A stretch of DNA of 64,000 bases, from positions 4,340,001 through 4,404,000 of the forward strand of contig NZ_CP142104.1 of the NCBI RefSeq assembly GCF_035751725.1. Direction: 5' to 3'. The notes below the pieces were generated by a model. That model ran no database searches, was not told the origin of the DNA, and saw only the letters and a list, made by a program, of their open reading frames with translations. A program made the position numbers and the translations under genes. The DNA is from Pseudomonas frederiksbergensis (GTDB lineage Bacteria > Pseudomonadota > Gammaproteobacteria > Pseudomonadales > Pseudomonadaceae). This document shows, one piece after another, positions 36,884-46,585 of the stretch; position 1 is the stretch's first letter, and each line of letters opens with the position of its first letter.

Positions 36884-37804
36884 TTAGCGCTTGGAAAACA
36901 CCTGCAAACACTCCACCTGTTGCCGATGCGCAACCGCCTGCACCACCGGCCGCAACCGCACCTGCGCCCCCGGCAGGCATTGCGCCAGCCGGGCCAGGGA
37001 CAGCGGCGTCAACGCACCCAGGCGTGGATATCCGCCAATGGTTTGCCGATCATTGAGCAGCACGATCGGCTGGCCGTCCGGCGGCACCTGCACGGCACCG
37101 AGCGGAATACCCTCGGAGATCATTGCCGGCCCCTGATATTCCAACGCTGTGCCCAGTAACCGCATACCCATGCGGTCGGCGCGACTGTCCAGCGTCCACG
37201 CAGTGTTGAACGCATCGAAGAGGCTGCGTCCGCTGAATGCGCCATTCTGCGCGCCGAGGATCAGGTCCAGCGGCTGCGCTTGCTGGAAATCTGGAATTCG
37301 CACATGCGGCATGGGCCGCGGTGTCGCCGGGCCTGAATAGCTCAAATGCTCGCCGCGACAGAGCGCCCGCCCCCGCCCATCCAGGCCACCGAGTTCCTCG
37401 CGCACCACGGTCGCCCGACTACCCAATACCGCAGGCGCATCAAAACCACCGGGGGCCGCCAGGTAGGCCCGGGCACCGAGCACGGGTTGAGTGAGAGCCA
37501 GCACCTGGCCTTTGCGCAAGCTGAAGAAACGCCACGATGCCACGCCCTGGCCGTCTATCCGCGCCCCCAGGTCCGCCCCGGCCAGCGCCAGCACACAATC
37601 ATCTTCGGCCACCACGGTAAAGCCACCCAGGGTGATCTCCACCACCGCCGCGTCCAGGTCATTGCCGAGCATCCAGTTGGCCCATGCCATCGACAACCAA
37701 TCCGCCGCGCCGCCCTGGGTCACGCCCAGGTGCCTCACGCCGAACCGGCCGGCGTCCTGCAACAGGCACAGCGGGGTGCTGGCCTCGATCAACAACCGGC
37801 TCAT
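36884..37804 (-). CDS. pxpC: 5-oxoprolinase subunit C (biotin-dependent carboxyltransferase/AHS2 family)
   Basis: 306 aa. KipA/AHS2 family: LLQDAGRFGVRHLGVTQGGA (about 14-33), AYLAAPGGFDAPAVLGSRAT (about 111-130), and GIPLGAVQVPPDGQPIVLLN followed by DRQTIGGYPRLG. With PxpA and PxpB it forms the ATP-dependent 5-oxoprolinase that opens pyroglutamate to glutamate. Its ATG overlaps the PxpB stop by 4 nt (37801-37804), the usual subunit order A-B-C. Confidence 0.92.
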   Translation of the reverse strand: MSRLLIEASTPLCLLQDAGRFGVRHLGVTQGGAADWLSMAWANWMLGNDLDAAVVEITLGGFTVVAEDDCVLALAGADLGARIDGQGVASWRFFSLRKGQVLALTQPVLGARAYLAAPGGFDAPAVLGSRATVVREELGGLDGRGRALCRGEHLSYSGPATPRPMPHVRIPDFQQAQPLDLILGAQNGAFSGRSLFDAFNTAWTLDSRADRMGMRLLGTALEYQGPAMISEGIPLGAVQVPPDGQPIVLLNDRQTIGGYPRLGALTPLSLARLAQCLPGAQVRLRPVVQAVAHRQQVECLQVFSKR

Positions 37805-38505
37805 GCCTGGGCCTCCAACGGTGTGTCGTCGCCACCCAAGGCAATGAATTCGGCGTGATCCACGGGAGCAAAACGCACCGTGTCGCCGGGTTGCATCAGG
37901 CTGTAGCCATCGCGCTCGCGATCGAACAGTCTGGTCGGCGTGCGCCCGATCAGGTTCCAGCCACCGGGCGACATCACCGGATACGCCGCGGTCTGGCGCT
38001 CGGCAATCCCGACGCTGCCCGCAGCTACGCGTTTGCGCGGCGTGTCGAGGCGTGGGGCGGCCAGTGCTTCATCCACCAACCCCATGAAGGCAAAGCCAGG
38101 CGCGAAGCCCAAGGCAAACACTTGGTATTCGCGCTCGCTGTGTTGACGAATCACCTGCTCCACCGTCAGGCCGCTGCGACTCGCCAGCAGGCCCAACTCC
38201 GGCCCGACACTGGCGTCGTACCACACCGGCAGCACGTGGCATTGGCCGGCGGACCGGGCATCCGGTGACAGGTTATGCAGCGCCTCGTCGATCAATTCGC
38301 GCGCCTGGACCGGGTTCAGGGCGAGCAAATCATAATGCACCATCAATGTCGTGTAGGACGGGACCAGGTCGATCAAACGCTCGGCAAACACCGCTCGCAG
38401 GCGTTCGCTGGCGGCGAGCATCCACGGCATGTTGGCCTCGGCGATCCCATCGAACAGACGCACCATCAGGCAGTCCACCGCCACCACTTCCACCCGTGGC
38501 TTCAT
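37801..38505 (-). CDS. pxpB: 5-oxoprolinase subunit B (KipI/AHS1 family)
   Basis: 234 aa. AHS1 motifs: [47 protein letters not shown], and [20 protein letters not shown] ending in [13 protein letters not shown]. It forms the carboxyl/phosphoryl-transfer pair with PxpC. Overlaps pxpA and pxpC by 4 nt each (ATGA type), so expression is translationally coupled. Confidence 0.93.
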   Translation of the reverse strand: MKPRVEVVAVDCLMVRLFDGIAEANMPWMLAASERLRAVFAERLIDLVPSYTTLMVHYDLLALNPVQARELIDEALHNLSPDARSAGQCHVLPVWYDASVGPELGLLASRSGLTVEQVIRQHSEREYQVFALGFAPGFAFMGLVDEALAAPRLDTPRKRVAAGSVGIAERQTAAYPVMSPGGWNLIGRTPTRLFDRERDGYSLMQPGDTVRFAPVDHAEFIALGGDDTPLEAQA

Positions 38506-39254
38506 GGCGCACTCTGCCGGTCCAGGGCTTCGCGGATGCGTTGCACGGCCGCCACGGAGCTGGCGTTGTCACCGTGCACGCACAGGGTGTTGGCCTTCAG
38601 GTGCAAGACACTGCCGTCGCTGGCGGTCAAGGCATCGCCACGGGCGATGGTCAACGCCTGCTCGATGATGATTTCGGGGTCATGGTGCACCGCGCCCGGC
38701 GCTTGCCGTGAAACCAGGCGGCCGGCACTGTCATAAGCGCGATCGGCGAAGGCTTCGAACCACAGAGTCACGCCGTACTCGTCGCCCAAGGCCTGGGCGG
38801 CGTGGTTGTCCCGGGTCGCCATGAGCATCAACGGCAGGTGCCGGTCGTACGCCGCGACGGCCTGGATCACCGCGCGCAGTTGCGCCGGGTTGGCCATCAT
38901 GTCGTTGTACATCGCCCCATGGGGCTTGACGTAGCTGACGCGCCCGCCCTGGGCTCGGCAGATACCGTCGAGGGCGCCGATCTGATAGTGCAGCAAGTCT
39001 TGCAGTTCCTGGGCGCCATAGGCCATGGAACGGCGGCCGAAGCCCGCCAGGTCCTGATAGGCAGGATGCGCGCCGATCTGTACGCCGTGGCTCAGGGCCA
39101 GGCTGACGGTCTTGCGCATGATGCTCGGGTCGCCGGCATGGAAGCCGCAGGCAATGTTGGCGCAATCGATGAAGGGCATCACTTCGGCGTCCAGACCCAT
39201 GGTCCAGCTGCCGAAGCTTTCGCCGATATCGCAATTCAGTAGCAGGCGGTTCAC
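38502..39254 (-). CDS. pxpA: 5-oxoprolinase subunit A (LamB/YcsF family)
   Basis: 250 aa from a GTG start at 39252-39254 with AGGAG 8 nt upstream. LamB/YcsF family: [17 protein letters not shown] at the N-terminus, [19 protein letters not shown] (about 34-52), GAHPAYQDL and [10 protein letters not shown]. It catalyses the hydrolytic part of pyroglutamate cleavage. First gene of the pxpABC unit, 63 nt downstream of a co-oriented MFS gene, which suggests an uptake-plus-degradation operon for 5-oxoproline. Confidence 0.93.
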   Translation of the reverse strand: MNRLLLNCDIGESFGSWTMGLDAEVMPFIDCANIACGFHAGDPSIMRKTVSLALSHGVQIGAHPAYQDLAGFGRRSMAYGAQELQDLLHYQIGALDGICRAQGGRVSYVKPHGAMYNDMMANPAQLRAVIQAVAAYDRHLPLMLMATRDNHAAQALGDEYGVTLWFEAFADRAYDSAGRLVSRQAPGAVHHDPEIIIEQALTIARGDALTASDGSVLHLKANTLCVHGDNASSVAAVQRIREALDRQSAP

Positions 39255-39289
39255 GGTGAACGCTCCTGTAGGTTCTTTCTTCTTAGACC

Positions 39290-39307
39290 GTGGGATTTGC
39301 ATCCCAC
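39290..39307. other. Hairpin between the MFS gene and pxpA
   Basis: 7-bp perfect stem GTGGGAT/ATCCCAC with a TTGC loop, in the 63-nt gap between co-oriented genes. There is no T-tract, so it may tune the ratio of transporter to enzyme mRNA or mark RNA processing. Confidence 0.4.
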
Positions 39308-39317
39308 AGGTTATCAG

Positions 39318-40604
39318 TTACTCGGCTTCCAACTGCTTGCCTTGGGTTTCCGGCAGACTCAGCGCCGCCAGTATCACCACGCCGTAGGACACCGCCGCGA
39401 ACGCGCCGATACCCACGCTCAACGGTACTTTCTGGCTCAGGATACCGATCAACAGTGGGAACAGCGCCGCCACTGCCCGGCCGATGTTGTAGCAGAAGCC
39501 CTGGCCCGACCCCCGAATGCGCGTGGGAAACAGTTCGGTGAGGAACGAGCCCATGCCGCTGAACATCCCCGAAGCGAAAAAGCCCAGGGGAAAGCCCAAC
39601 CAGAGCATCACGTTATTGCTCACCGGCACTTGGGTGTACAGCAGGACGATGGTGAACGAACCGATGGCGTACAGGACGAAGTTCTTCTTGCGCCCGAGGA
39701 TGTCCGACAGGTACGCGCTGATGACGTAACCCACATACGACCCGACGATCACCATCGCCAGGTAGCCGCCGGTGCCCAGGACGCTCAGGCCACGCTCGTT
39801 CTTGAGAAAAGTCGGCAGCCAGGACGTGATCGCGTAGTAACCGCCCAGGGCACCGGTGGTCAGCAGCGAGGCACGCAGGGTGGTGAAGAGAATCCCAGGG
39901 GCAAAAATCTCGTAGAACTTCGCCGGATTTTCCGGCGTCAGCCGTGCCTTGGTCTGGTTGTAGACCTCCGGATCCTTGACCAACCGGCGGACAAAAATCA
40001 CGAACACCGCTGGCACGATGCCGAGGATGAACAGTGCGCGCCAGGCGTCTTCCGGCGGCAACACCGAGAACAGCAGCGCATACAGGATCGCGGTCATGCC
40101 CCAGCCCAGCGCCCAACCCGATTGCACCATGCCCACCGCTTTACCGCGGTCCTTGGCGCGAATGACTTCGCCCATCAACACCGCACCGGCCGTCCATTCG
40201 CCGCCGAAACCGAAGCCCATCAAGGTTCGTGCGATCAACAATTGTTCGTAGTTCTGGGCAAAGCCGCACAGGAAGGTGAAGAACGCGAACCACAGCACCG
40301 TCAGTTGCAGGGTACGGACCCGGCCGATGCGGTCGGAGAGAATGCCCGCCACCCAGCCGCCGATGGCCGACGCGATCAAGGTACTGGTGTGGATCAGGCC
40401 TGCCTGGCCAGTAGTGATGCCCCACATCGCAATCAGGGTCGGCACCACGAAACTGAGCATTTGCGTGTCCATGCCGTCCAGGGCGTAACCGATCTTGCAG
40501 CTCCAGAAGGTGCGACGTTCCTGCTGGTTGATGTTGCGGTACCAATCGAACGGGCCGGACCGGGCCTGGGGTTGGGGGACGCCGAGCGTGTCGGGTGCAC
40601 TCAT
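39318..40604 (-). CDS. MFS transporter, acid/aromatic-acid symporter-like (probable 5-oxoproline uptake)
   Basis: 428 aa, 12 membrane helices. MFS loop motif GILSDRIGRVRTL (about 87-99) and its second-half counterpart AYLSDILGRKKNF; LMGFGFGGEWTAGAVLMGE is the proton:acid symporter-type signature of helix 4-5. The charged N-terminus (FDWYRNINQQERRTFWSCKI) resembles ShiA/AAHS-type members. It precedes pxpABC on the same strand, so import of pyroglutamate is the natural inference. Confidence 0.87.
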   Translation of the reverse strand: MSAPDTLGVPQPQARSGPFDWYRNINQQERRTFWSCKIGYALDGMDTQMLSFVVPTLIAMWGITTGQAGLIHTSTLIASAIGGWVAGILSDRIGRVRTLQLTVLWFAFFTFLCGFAQNYEQLLIARTLMGFGFGGEWTAGAVLMGEVIRAKDRGKAVGMVQSGWALGWGMTAILYALLFSVLPPEDAWRALFILGIVPAVFVIFVRRLVKDPEVYNQTKARLTPENPAKFYEIFAPGILFTTLRASLLTTGALGGYYAITSWLPTFLKNERGLSVLGTGGYLAMVIVGSYVGYVISAYLSDILGRKKNFVLYAIGSFTIVLLYTQVPVSNNVMLWLGFPLGFFASGMFSGMGSFLTELFPTRIRGSGQGFCYNIGRAVAALFPLLIGILSQKVPLSVGIGAFAAVSYGVVILAALSLPETQGKQLEAE

Positions 40605-40770
40605 GGTGGTTCTCCACGGTTTTATTGTTGTGAGTCTCGACGACGCAGACGTGGAGACCGTTGCCCCGATTCTTGAGCGCGCAGCCGATCTCGTCCAACG
40701 AATAAAACCTTGGCCGGGTCATAAGAAAAATTTGATAGGACGGTACATCGCCAGGATAGCGGACCGCTCT

Positions 40771-40800
40771 TGTGGTGAGGGAGCTTGCTCCCTCACTACA
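40771..40800. repeat. REP palindrome variant
   Basis: TGTGGTGAGGGAGCT mirrored by TGCTCCCTCACTACA, one mismatch; a variant of the GTGGCGAGGGAGC core. Confidence 0.75.
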
Positions 40801-40822
40801 GCAAGCTCACTGATCCATCGAG

Positions 40823-41365
40823 TCAGAGCCCGCGCAGGTCGCGCTCTTCGATCGGCCGGCCCTGGCGCAGGCGCTTGCCGCCCAATACCACCCAGTCGAT
40901 CAGGCGGAACAGGCATTCCAGGCCGAACGACAGCAACATCGCACCGCTGATGCCCCAGATCATTGCTTCGGGAGTCAGCAGGATCTGGTAGCTGTAGCCG
41001 TTCCAGGTCTCCTTGCGGATGTCCGGATCGGCGGCCAGCGCCACTTGCAACAGGCGGATGTACCACGGGCCTTGCATCGCCTGGAACTGCTTGTCCAGTG
41101 CCTGCTGGCGCACGAGCAAGGTGTTCAGGCTGTCGGCGTCACTGCGAAAGATCGGGTCTTCGCTGGCGCGGTAATGGGCCACCAAGGCCTGCATGTCACC
41201 CTTGAAGAATTGATTGGCGGTGCCCTGGAACCCCTGGAGACCGGTTTGCGCCTCGATCAGGTGAGCCTCGACCCGCTTGGCGTAATCATTGATGAACCCC
41301 GGCACCTGGACCCCCACCAGCAAGCCCACCGCGAACAGCACCAACCGTAGATAACTGAGCAACAT
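40823..41365 (-). CDS. DUF2937 family membrane protein
   Basis: 180 aa. N-terminal hydrophobic segment (about 2-24), a helical soluble middle (about 30-125), a second hydrophobic segment (about 135-155) and a basic tail (KRLRQGRPIEERDLRGL). This matches the DUF2937 layout common in gammaproteobacteria. Function unknown. It follows the amidotransferase gene by 12 nt on the same strand, so they are probably co-transcribed. Confidence 0.8.
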   Translation of the reverse strand: MLLSYLRLVLFAVGLLVGVQVPGFINDYAKRVEAHLIEAQTGLQGFQGTANQFFKGDMQALVAHYRASEDPIFRSDADSLNTLLVRQQALDKQFQAMQGPWYIRLLQVALAADPDIRKETWNGYSYQILLTPEAMIWGISGAMLLSFGLECLFRLIDWVVLGGKRLRQGRPIEERDLRGL

Positions 41366-41377
41366 AACGTGACGTCC

Positions 41378-42154
41378 TTATTCGGTCCGGCCGTGGCTGA
41401 CGCATTCGCCGCGTCGCCACAGGCTCCATTGGCCCGGTTCGTAGCGGGTCCAGGTTTCGTTTTCGGTCAAGGGTTCGGTGGCGATCACCGTGACCACATC
41501 GTTGGGCGTGGTTTCCGCCTGGAAATCGACGATAACGTCCACATCCTTGAGCCTCGCCGGGCCGAATGGCGCGCGACGGGTGATCTGGGCCAGTTTGGTC
41601 GAGCAATAGCAGAACAGCCAGTCGCCATCGCTGAGCAGGCAATTGAACACACCTTTGCTGCGGTATTCGGAGCAGGCCTCGACCAGCGACGGCAGCAACC
41701 GCTCCACCTCCACCGGCTCGGGGAAGGCCTGGCGCACGCGGTTGAGCAGGTCGCAGAAGGCCGCTTCGCTGTCGGTGTCGCCCACCGGGCGGTAGAAGCT
41801 CACGCCCGGCTGGAAATCGGCGAGCTGGCCGTTGTGGGCAAAACACCAGTTGCGGCCCCATAACTCACGCACGAACGGGTGCGTGTTGGACAGGCAGACC
41901 TTGCCGACGTTGGCCTGGCGGATGTGCCCGATCACCACTTCGCTCTTGATCGGATAACGCTGCACCAGGTTCGCCACTTCCGATTCGCTGCTGGCAGCGG
42001 GGTCCTGGAACAGCCGCAGGCCACGGCCTTCATAGAAAGCGATACCCCAACCGTCGCGATGCGGCCCGGTCTTGCCTCCGCGCTGCATCAGCCCGGTGAA
42101 GCTGAACACGATGTCGGTCGGCACATTGGCGCTCATGCCCAATAATTCACACAT
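41378..42154 (-). CDS. Class II glutamine amidotransferase (YafJ-like)
   Basis: 258 aa from ATG at 42152-42154. It begins [10 protein letters not shown] with the catalytic Cys2 exposed after Met removal. The Ntn-hydrolase features are [37 protein letters not shown] and [10 protein letters not shown] with the Asn/Gly oxyanion pair. There is no synthetase domain, so it could hydrolyse glutamine or gamma-glutamyl amides; the physiological substrate of YafJ proteins is not settled. Small membrane-protein genes flank it on the same strand. Confidence 0.9.
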   Translation of the reverse strand: MCELLGMSANVPTDIVFSFTGLMQRGGKTGPHRDGWGIAFYEGRGLRLFQDPAASSESEVANLVQRYPIKSEVVIGHIRQANVGKVCLSNTHPFVRELWGRNWCFAHNGQLADFQPGVSFYRPVGDTDSEAAFCDLLNRVRQAFPEPVEVERLLPSLVEACSEYRSKGVFNCLLSDGDWLFCYCSTKLAQITRRAPFGPARLKDVDVIVDFQAETTPNDVVTVIATEPLTENETWTRYEPGQWSLWRRGECVSHGRTE

Positions 42155-42185
42155 GCTCGAACCCTCGTTGGATTGGGCAGCCCGG

Positions 42186-42680
42186 TTACAGGCGCGGTTC
42201 GATACGCGAACGCTGGGGGTTGCTCGGCACGGGTGGACGGCCGTAACGGTCGTCACCAGCCACACCGAACGGCGGCTCGTCATCAGGCTCGGCAGCAGCG
42301 GCGGCTTTCGCGGCGGCGGCGCGTTCCTTGCGAGCCTTGGCAGCGCGTTCGATGGGCAAGCGGATCAGCACCACGATCAGATACAAGCCGAAGGCGATCA
42401 TGGCGTACATGAGCAAGTCGGACGCGGCGCGCCATACGTTGTTGCCCACCTTGAACAACACGTCCAGGGCGACGATGGCCAAGGCCGGGGCGACCTTTTC
42501 CTTCACCGGGTCGACGATGGTGGGGCTGAACAGCAACACCGCCATCAGCAACCGCAGCGGCTCGCGCAACCAGCGCCACATGAAGCGGGTCATGCGCATC
42601 CATACCAGGAGGCAACCCAGGGCGGCGAAGGCGTACAGGCCCCAGGCAATCAGATAGTCGTTCTCGGTCATGGTGTCCAT
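42186..42680 (-). CDS. Small inner-membrane protein of unknown function
   Basis: 164 aa (or 161 from the second in-frame ATG; neither has a strong ribosome site). Hydrophobic helices near 9-27, 40-55 and 88-108, then an Ala/Lys-rich and acidic cytoplasmic tail ([20 protein letters not shown]). Homologues may be labelled MFS transporters, but it is far too short. Co-oriented with the amidotransferase gene 31 nt downstream. Confidence 0.72.
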   Translation of the reverse strand: MDTMTENDYLIAWGLYAFAALGCLLVWMRMTRFMWRWLREPLRLLMAVLLFSPTIVDPVKEKVAPALAIVALDVLFKVGNNVWRAASDLLMYAMIAFGLYLIVVLIRLPIERAAKARKERAAAAKAAAAAEPDDEPPFGVAGDDRYGRPPVPSNPQRSRIEPRL

Positions 42681-42839
42681 GGCAAGGCAGGCAAAGAGGC
42701 GCTTATAGTAACGGCTTTTCGCTCGTCAGGCTGCCCCGGCGTCTTGCGGATGCCCGGCAGGGTGAGTTTTTCGGTCCGACGACAGAACCGACCCCGCCAG
42801 CCACTTGTCCCTTTTCGTATTACGCTCGAGAGTTTCTCC

Positions 42840-44894
42840 ATGCCCCGATCTGCCCACGTTTTCGACGCCCCGATAGCCCACAAAAACCCTGGTGTCGATC
42901 CCTATGCCTGGCTGCAGGACCGCGACACCGACGCCGTGCTCGAATACCTCAAGGCTGAAAACAGCTATCAGGAAGCGGTGCTTGCCGACCAGGCCGAGCT
43001 GCGCGAAACGCTGTTCCAGGAAATCAAGGGACGGATCCTCGAGACCGACCTGTCCCTGCCCTCGCCCTGGGGTCCCTACTTGTATTACACCCGCACCACC
43101 GCGGGCGACGAATACCCGCGCCATTACCGCTGCCCGCGTCCGGCGGACGACAGCCTGACCGTGGATCAGAGCCGTGAACAGTTGCTGTTGGACCCGAACG
43201 CCCTGGCCGGCGGCGGATTCTTTGCCTTGGGCGCGTTCAGCATCAGCCCCGACCACCAGCGCCTGGCCTACAGCCTGGATACCACGGGCGATGAGATCTA
43301 CACGCTGTTCGTCAAGGAATTATCCAGCGACAAGGTCAGCGAACTGTCCTTCGAGAACTGCGACGGCAGCATGACCTGGGCCAACGACAGCCTGACGCTG
43401 TTCTTCGGCGAACTGGACGACACCCATCGGCCACACAAGCTGTTCCGCTATCGTTTGGATGGCACCGCCGCCGAAGAGGTATTCCATGAGCCGGACGGGC
43501 GTTTTTTCCTGCATTGCTACCGTTCGAGCTCCGAGCGCCAACTGATCCTGTCCCTGGGCAGCAAGACCACCAGTGAAGTCTGGGTGCTCGACGCGGCGCA
43601 ACCGCAGCAGCCGTTTACCTGCGTAGCGCCACGGGTGGAGGACCATGAATACGACATCGATCACGGCCTGCTCGACGGTCAATGGACGTGGTTTATCCGC
43701 AGCAACCGCGACGGCATCAACTTCGCGTTGTACCAGGCCGCCGACACCGGCGAGGCGCCGACCGAGGCCGACTGGCAGAACCTGATCCCCCACAGCGATA
43801 CGGTGATGATCGATGGCTTGAGCCTGAACGCCACGGCCATGACCTTGAGCCTGCGCGAAGGCGGCCTGCCCATTATCGAAGTTCACCCACAGGGCTTGCC
43901 GACATATCGGGTGCAATTGCCAGACGCGGCCTACAGCCTGCACGTACAGAACAGCCTCGAGTTCGCCAGCGAGCGTATCCGCCTGCGCTACGAGGCGCTG
44001 AATCGCCCGGCACAGATCCGCCAGTTGGACCTGGCCAGCGGCGATCAGGTCGTGCTCAAGCAAACCCCGGTCCTGGGTCCGTTCGATGCCGATGCCTACG
44101 TCAGTCAACGACTCTGGGCCACGGCGCCGGACGGCACGCAGGTGCCCATCAGCCTGGTGGTCAAGCGCGAAGCCCTGGGCCAGCCGGTGCCACTGTATCT
44201 GTACGGCTACGGCGCCTACGGCGAAAGCCTCGACCCGTGGTTTTCCCACGCGCGGCTGAGCCTGCTGGACCGCGGCGTGGCGTTCGCCATCGCCCATGTG
44301 CGCGGTGGCGGCGAATTGGGCGAAGCCTGGTATCGCGCCGGCAAACAAGAGCACAAGCACCACACCTTCAGCGACTTCATTGCCTGCGCCGAACACCTGG
44401 TCGCCAATGGCTTCACCACCGCCGACCAACTGGCGATCAGCGGCGGCAGCGCCGGTGGGCTGTTGATCGGCGCGGTGCTCAACCAGCGTCCGGAACTGTT
44501 CAAGGTCGCAATTGCCGAAGTGCCATTTGTCGACGTGCTCAACACCATGCTCGATCCCGAACTGCCATTGACCGTAACCGAATACGACGAATGGGGTAAT
44601 CCGCAGGAGCCGGACGTCTATGATCGGATCAGGGCCTACGCCCCGTACGAAAACGTCCGCGCCCAGGCGTACCCGGCAATGCTGGTGATCGCTGGCTACA
44701 ACGACAGCCGCGTGCAGTACTGGGAAGCAGCCAAGTGGGTGGCGAAGCTGCGGGCTACCAAGACCGACGACAACCCATTGCTGCTCAAGACCGAACTGGG
44801 CGCCGGCCATGGCGGCATGAGCGGTCGCTACCAGGGGTTGCGTGACGTAGCGCTCGAATATGCGTTTGTGTTGAAGGTTTTAGGGGTGGCCTGA
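42840..44894 (+). CDS. ptrB: Oligopeptidase B (S9A prolyl-oligopeptidase family)
   Basis: 684 aa from ATG at 42840; E. coli PtrB is 686 aa. N-terminal beta-propeller (about 70-400), with the catalytic alpha/beta-hydrolase domain closing over it. Nucleophile Ser in ISGGSAGGLLIG, Asp in GYNDSRVQYWEAAKW and His in GAGHGGMSGRYQG. The family cuts after Arg/Lys in peptides under about 30 residues, in the cytoplasm. An open frame upstream of the ATG, opposite the preceding genes, has no peptidase sequence. Confidence 0.95.
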   Translation: MPRSAHVFDAPIAHKNPGVDPYAWLQDRDTDAVLEYLKAENSYQEAVLADQAELRETLFQEIKGRILETDLSLPSPWGPYLYYTRTTAGDEYPRHYRCPRPADDSLTVDQSREQLLLDPNALAGGGFFALGAFSISPDHQRLAYSLDTTGDEIYTLFVKELSSDKVSELSFENCDGSMTWANDSLTLFFGELDDTHRPHKLFRYRLDGTAAEEVFHEPDGRFFLHCYRSSSERQLILSLGSKTTSEVWVLDAAQPQQPFTCVAPRVEDHEYDIDHGLLDGQWTWFIRSNRDGINFALYQAADTGEAPTEADWQNLIPHSDTVMIDGLSLNATAMTLSLREGGLPIIEVHPQGLPTYRVQLPDAAYSLHVQNSLEFASERIRLRYEALNRPAQIRQLDLASGDQVVLKQTPVLGPFDADAYVSQRLWATAPDGTQVPISLVVKREALGQPVPLYLYGYGAYGESLDPWFSHARLSLLDRGVAFAIAHVRGGGELGEAWYRAGKQEHKHHTFSDFIACAEHLVANGFTTADQLAISGGSAGGLLIGAVLNQRPELFKVAIAEVPFVDVLNTMLDPELPLTVTEYDEWGNPQEPDVYDRIRAYAPYENVRAQAYPAMLVIAGYNDSRVQYWEAAKWVAKLRATKTDDNPLLLKTELGAGHGGMSGRYQGLRDVALEYAFVLKVLGVA

Positions 44895-45023
44895 GGAACT
44901 CTGTGGGATGGCCGGGTCTTAGCTCCATGCGCTGGGCCCGGGCATGGCACTGCCATAAGGGTTTGACTTACATTCAAGACAATCCACAACCGCAACAAAC
45001 ACAAGAAAAAAGACCGTCACGAC

Positions 45024-45497
45024 ATGTCAGAACCGACCTTACTGAACAACGAAATCCGCGACTGGCTGATGGACTGCGGTCTGTTCGACCAATTGCTGCC
45101 CGTCGATTTTGCCGCTGCGTCGGGTTACTTCAGCATCAGCACCGTCGCCCAGGGCGAGGCGATTTTCCGTGAAGGCGATGCGGGCAGCTTCATGTGCATC
45201 CTCCACACCGGACAGGTGGCCGTGCAGAAAACCGGCCCTGACGGTCAACCCGTCACTATCGCTACGCTGCGCAGCGGCCGGGCATTCGGCGAAATGGCGG
45301 TGCTTGACGGGGAACGGCGCTCGGCCAGTTGCATCGCCGCCACCCATTGCCAATTGCTGAACCTGGGCAAGGACTCCCTGGAAAAAATGCTCAACGACGC
45401 GCCCAAAGTCGCCGCCAAGATCATCCGCGCCCTCGCCGTTTCCCTGTCCAAGCGCCTGCGCATGGCGGACGGGCAGTTGCTCTCGCAGCAGGTCTAG
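45024..45497 (+). CDS. Cyclic nucleotide-binding-domain protein (no DNA-binding domain)
   Basis: 157 aa. A single cNMP-binding fold: FREGDAGSFMCILHTGQVAV (about 47-66) and the phosphate cassette FGEMAVLDGERRSASC (about 92-107), with the conserved Glu and Arg that contact cyclic nucleotide. The C-terminal 35 residues are helical (hinge/C-helix) with no HTH, so it is not a Crp-type regulator. It may act through protein contacts. It overlaps the convergent Pro-rich gene by its stop codon. Confidence 0.88.
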   Translation: MSEPTLLNNEIRDWLMDCGLFDQLLPVDFAAASGYFSISTVAQGEAIFREGDAGSFMCILHTGQVAVQKTGPDGQPVTIATLRSGRAFGEMAVLDGERRSASCIAATHCQLLNLGKDSLEKMLNDAPKVAAKIIRALAVSLSKRLRMADGQLLSQQV

Positions 45498-45778
45498 CCC
45501 CCCGGCGACTTCGCCTTCGGCGGCTTGGGCTCCATTCCCGGTATCGGCTGGTCTTTCGGCGGTCGGGGCACCTCGATGGGCGGCAGCAGGGGCGGGCCGT
45601 TCCCTGGGGCCACCGTGGGCACTCCGCTGGGCGCAACCTTCGGATACGGCATGGGCGTGGCGGTGCCGGGAGAGCCGGGAATGCTCGGCGGCGCGACCGG
45701 AATCGTCGGTTGCTGGGCCTGGGCGCAACTTATCGAGAGCGCCGTCAGGGCAATGGCCGTTAGAATGATGCACTTCAT
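45494..45778 (-). CDS. Pro-rich small secreted protein
   Basis: 94 aa from ATG at 45776-45778 with GGAG upstream. Signal peptide MKCIILTAIALTALSISCAQA, then about 73 residues with nearly one Pro in three (PTIPVAPPSIPGSPG, PPLLPPIEVPRPPKDQPIPG). Low complexity, so likely extended and disordered. A Cys just before the cleavage site does not form a clear lipobox. Unknown function; only the signal peptide and ribosome site support it. Confidence 0.65.
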   Translation of the reverse strand: MKCIILTAIALTALSISCAQAQQPTIPVAPPSIPGSPGTATPMPYPKVAPSGVPTVAPGNGPPLLPPIEVPRPPKDQPIPGMEPKPPKAKSPGG

Positions 45779-45854
45779 CAATGGCTCCGTGGCTATTGTC
45801 TGCTTTCAGGCTAGCCCTTGCCGGGCCGGTCTGCTCTTTCCCCATGAGATTTCC

Positions 45855-46541
45855 ATGAAACGTTTTGTTCTGCTCGACACCACGCCCATTCCCGACAACG
45901 GCGGTGCCTTGTGCCTGTTCGAGTACGGCGAGGACTTCGTGATCAAGATCCAGGGCGGCGACGGCGGGCAACTGATGAACACCCGCATGCACGGTTCCGA
46001 AGACGCCTTGGCCGAGATCCCATGCCGCAAAGTCGCCGGCCGCCCGGGGTCGCGCGTGTTGATTGGCGGCCTCGGCATGGGCTTCACCCTCGCCTCGGCC
46101 CTCAAGCACTTGGGCAAGAGCGCCGAAGTGGTGGTGGCCGAACTGGTGCCGGGCGTCGTGGAGTGGAATCGCGGTCCCTTGGGCGAAAAGGCCGGGCGAC
46201 CGCTGTCGGACCCGCGCACGGTGATCCGCCTGGAAGACGTCGCCAAGGTGCTGCAAGCCGAGCCCCAAGGGTTCGACGCGATCATGCTCGATGTCGACAA
46301 CGGTCCCGAAGGCCTGACCCAGAAGGCCAACAGTTGGCTGTATTCGGCCGGTGGCCTCGCCGCCTGTGCAAAGGCCCTGCGGCCCAAGGGCGTTTTGGCG
46401 GTGTGGTCGGCCAGCGCCGACCGGCAGTTTTCCGACAAGCTGAAGAAGGCCGGTTTCAAGGCCGAAGAGGTACAGGTCTTCGCCCACGGCAACAAAGGCA
46501 CCCGCCACACCATCTGGATTGCCGAGAAGCTCAAGGGCTGA
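45855..46541 (+). CDS. Spermidine-synthase-like (SpeE fold) methyltransferase-family protein
   Basis: 228 aa. SAM/dcSAM-binding Rossmann core: GSRVLIGGLGMGFTLASAL (about 66-84), AEVVVAELVPGVVEWN (about 91-106) and DAIMLDVDNGPEGL (about 145-158). It lacks the N-terminal beta domain and the polyamine-site signature of true spermidine synthases, so spermidine formation is doubtful. Such short versions are usually annotated spermidine synthase-like or spermine/spermidine synthase-domain proteins. Confidence 0.82.
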   Translation: MKRFVLLDTTPIPDNGGALCLFEYGEDFVIKIQGGDGGQLMNTRMHGSEDALAEIPCRKVAGRPGSRVLIGGLGMGFTLASALKHLGKSAEVVVAELVPGVVEWNRGPLGEKAGRPLSDPRTVIRLEDVAKVLQAEPQGFDAIMLDVDNGPEGLTQKANSWLYSAGGLAACAKALRPKGVLAVWSASADRQFSDKLKKAGFKAEEVQVFAHGNKGTRHTIWIAEKLKG

Positions 46542-46585
46542 GCTAAACTCCAACCGTCATCCGTCTTTTCTACAAAGGTGAACCC

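Noticed and set aside
45855..46541. True spermidine synthase (speE)
   Set aside because: It lacks the N-terminal domain and the polyamine-site residues. Only the Rossmann core is present.
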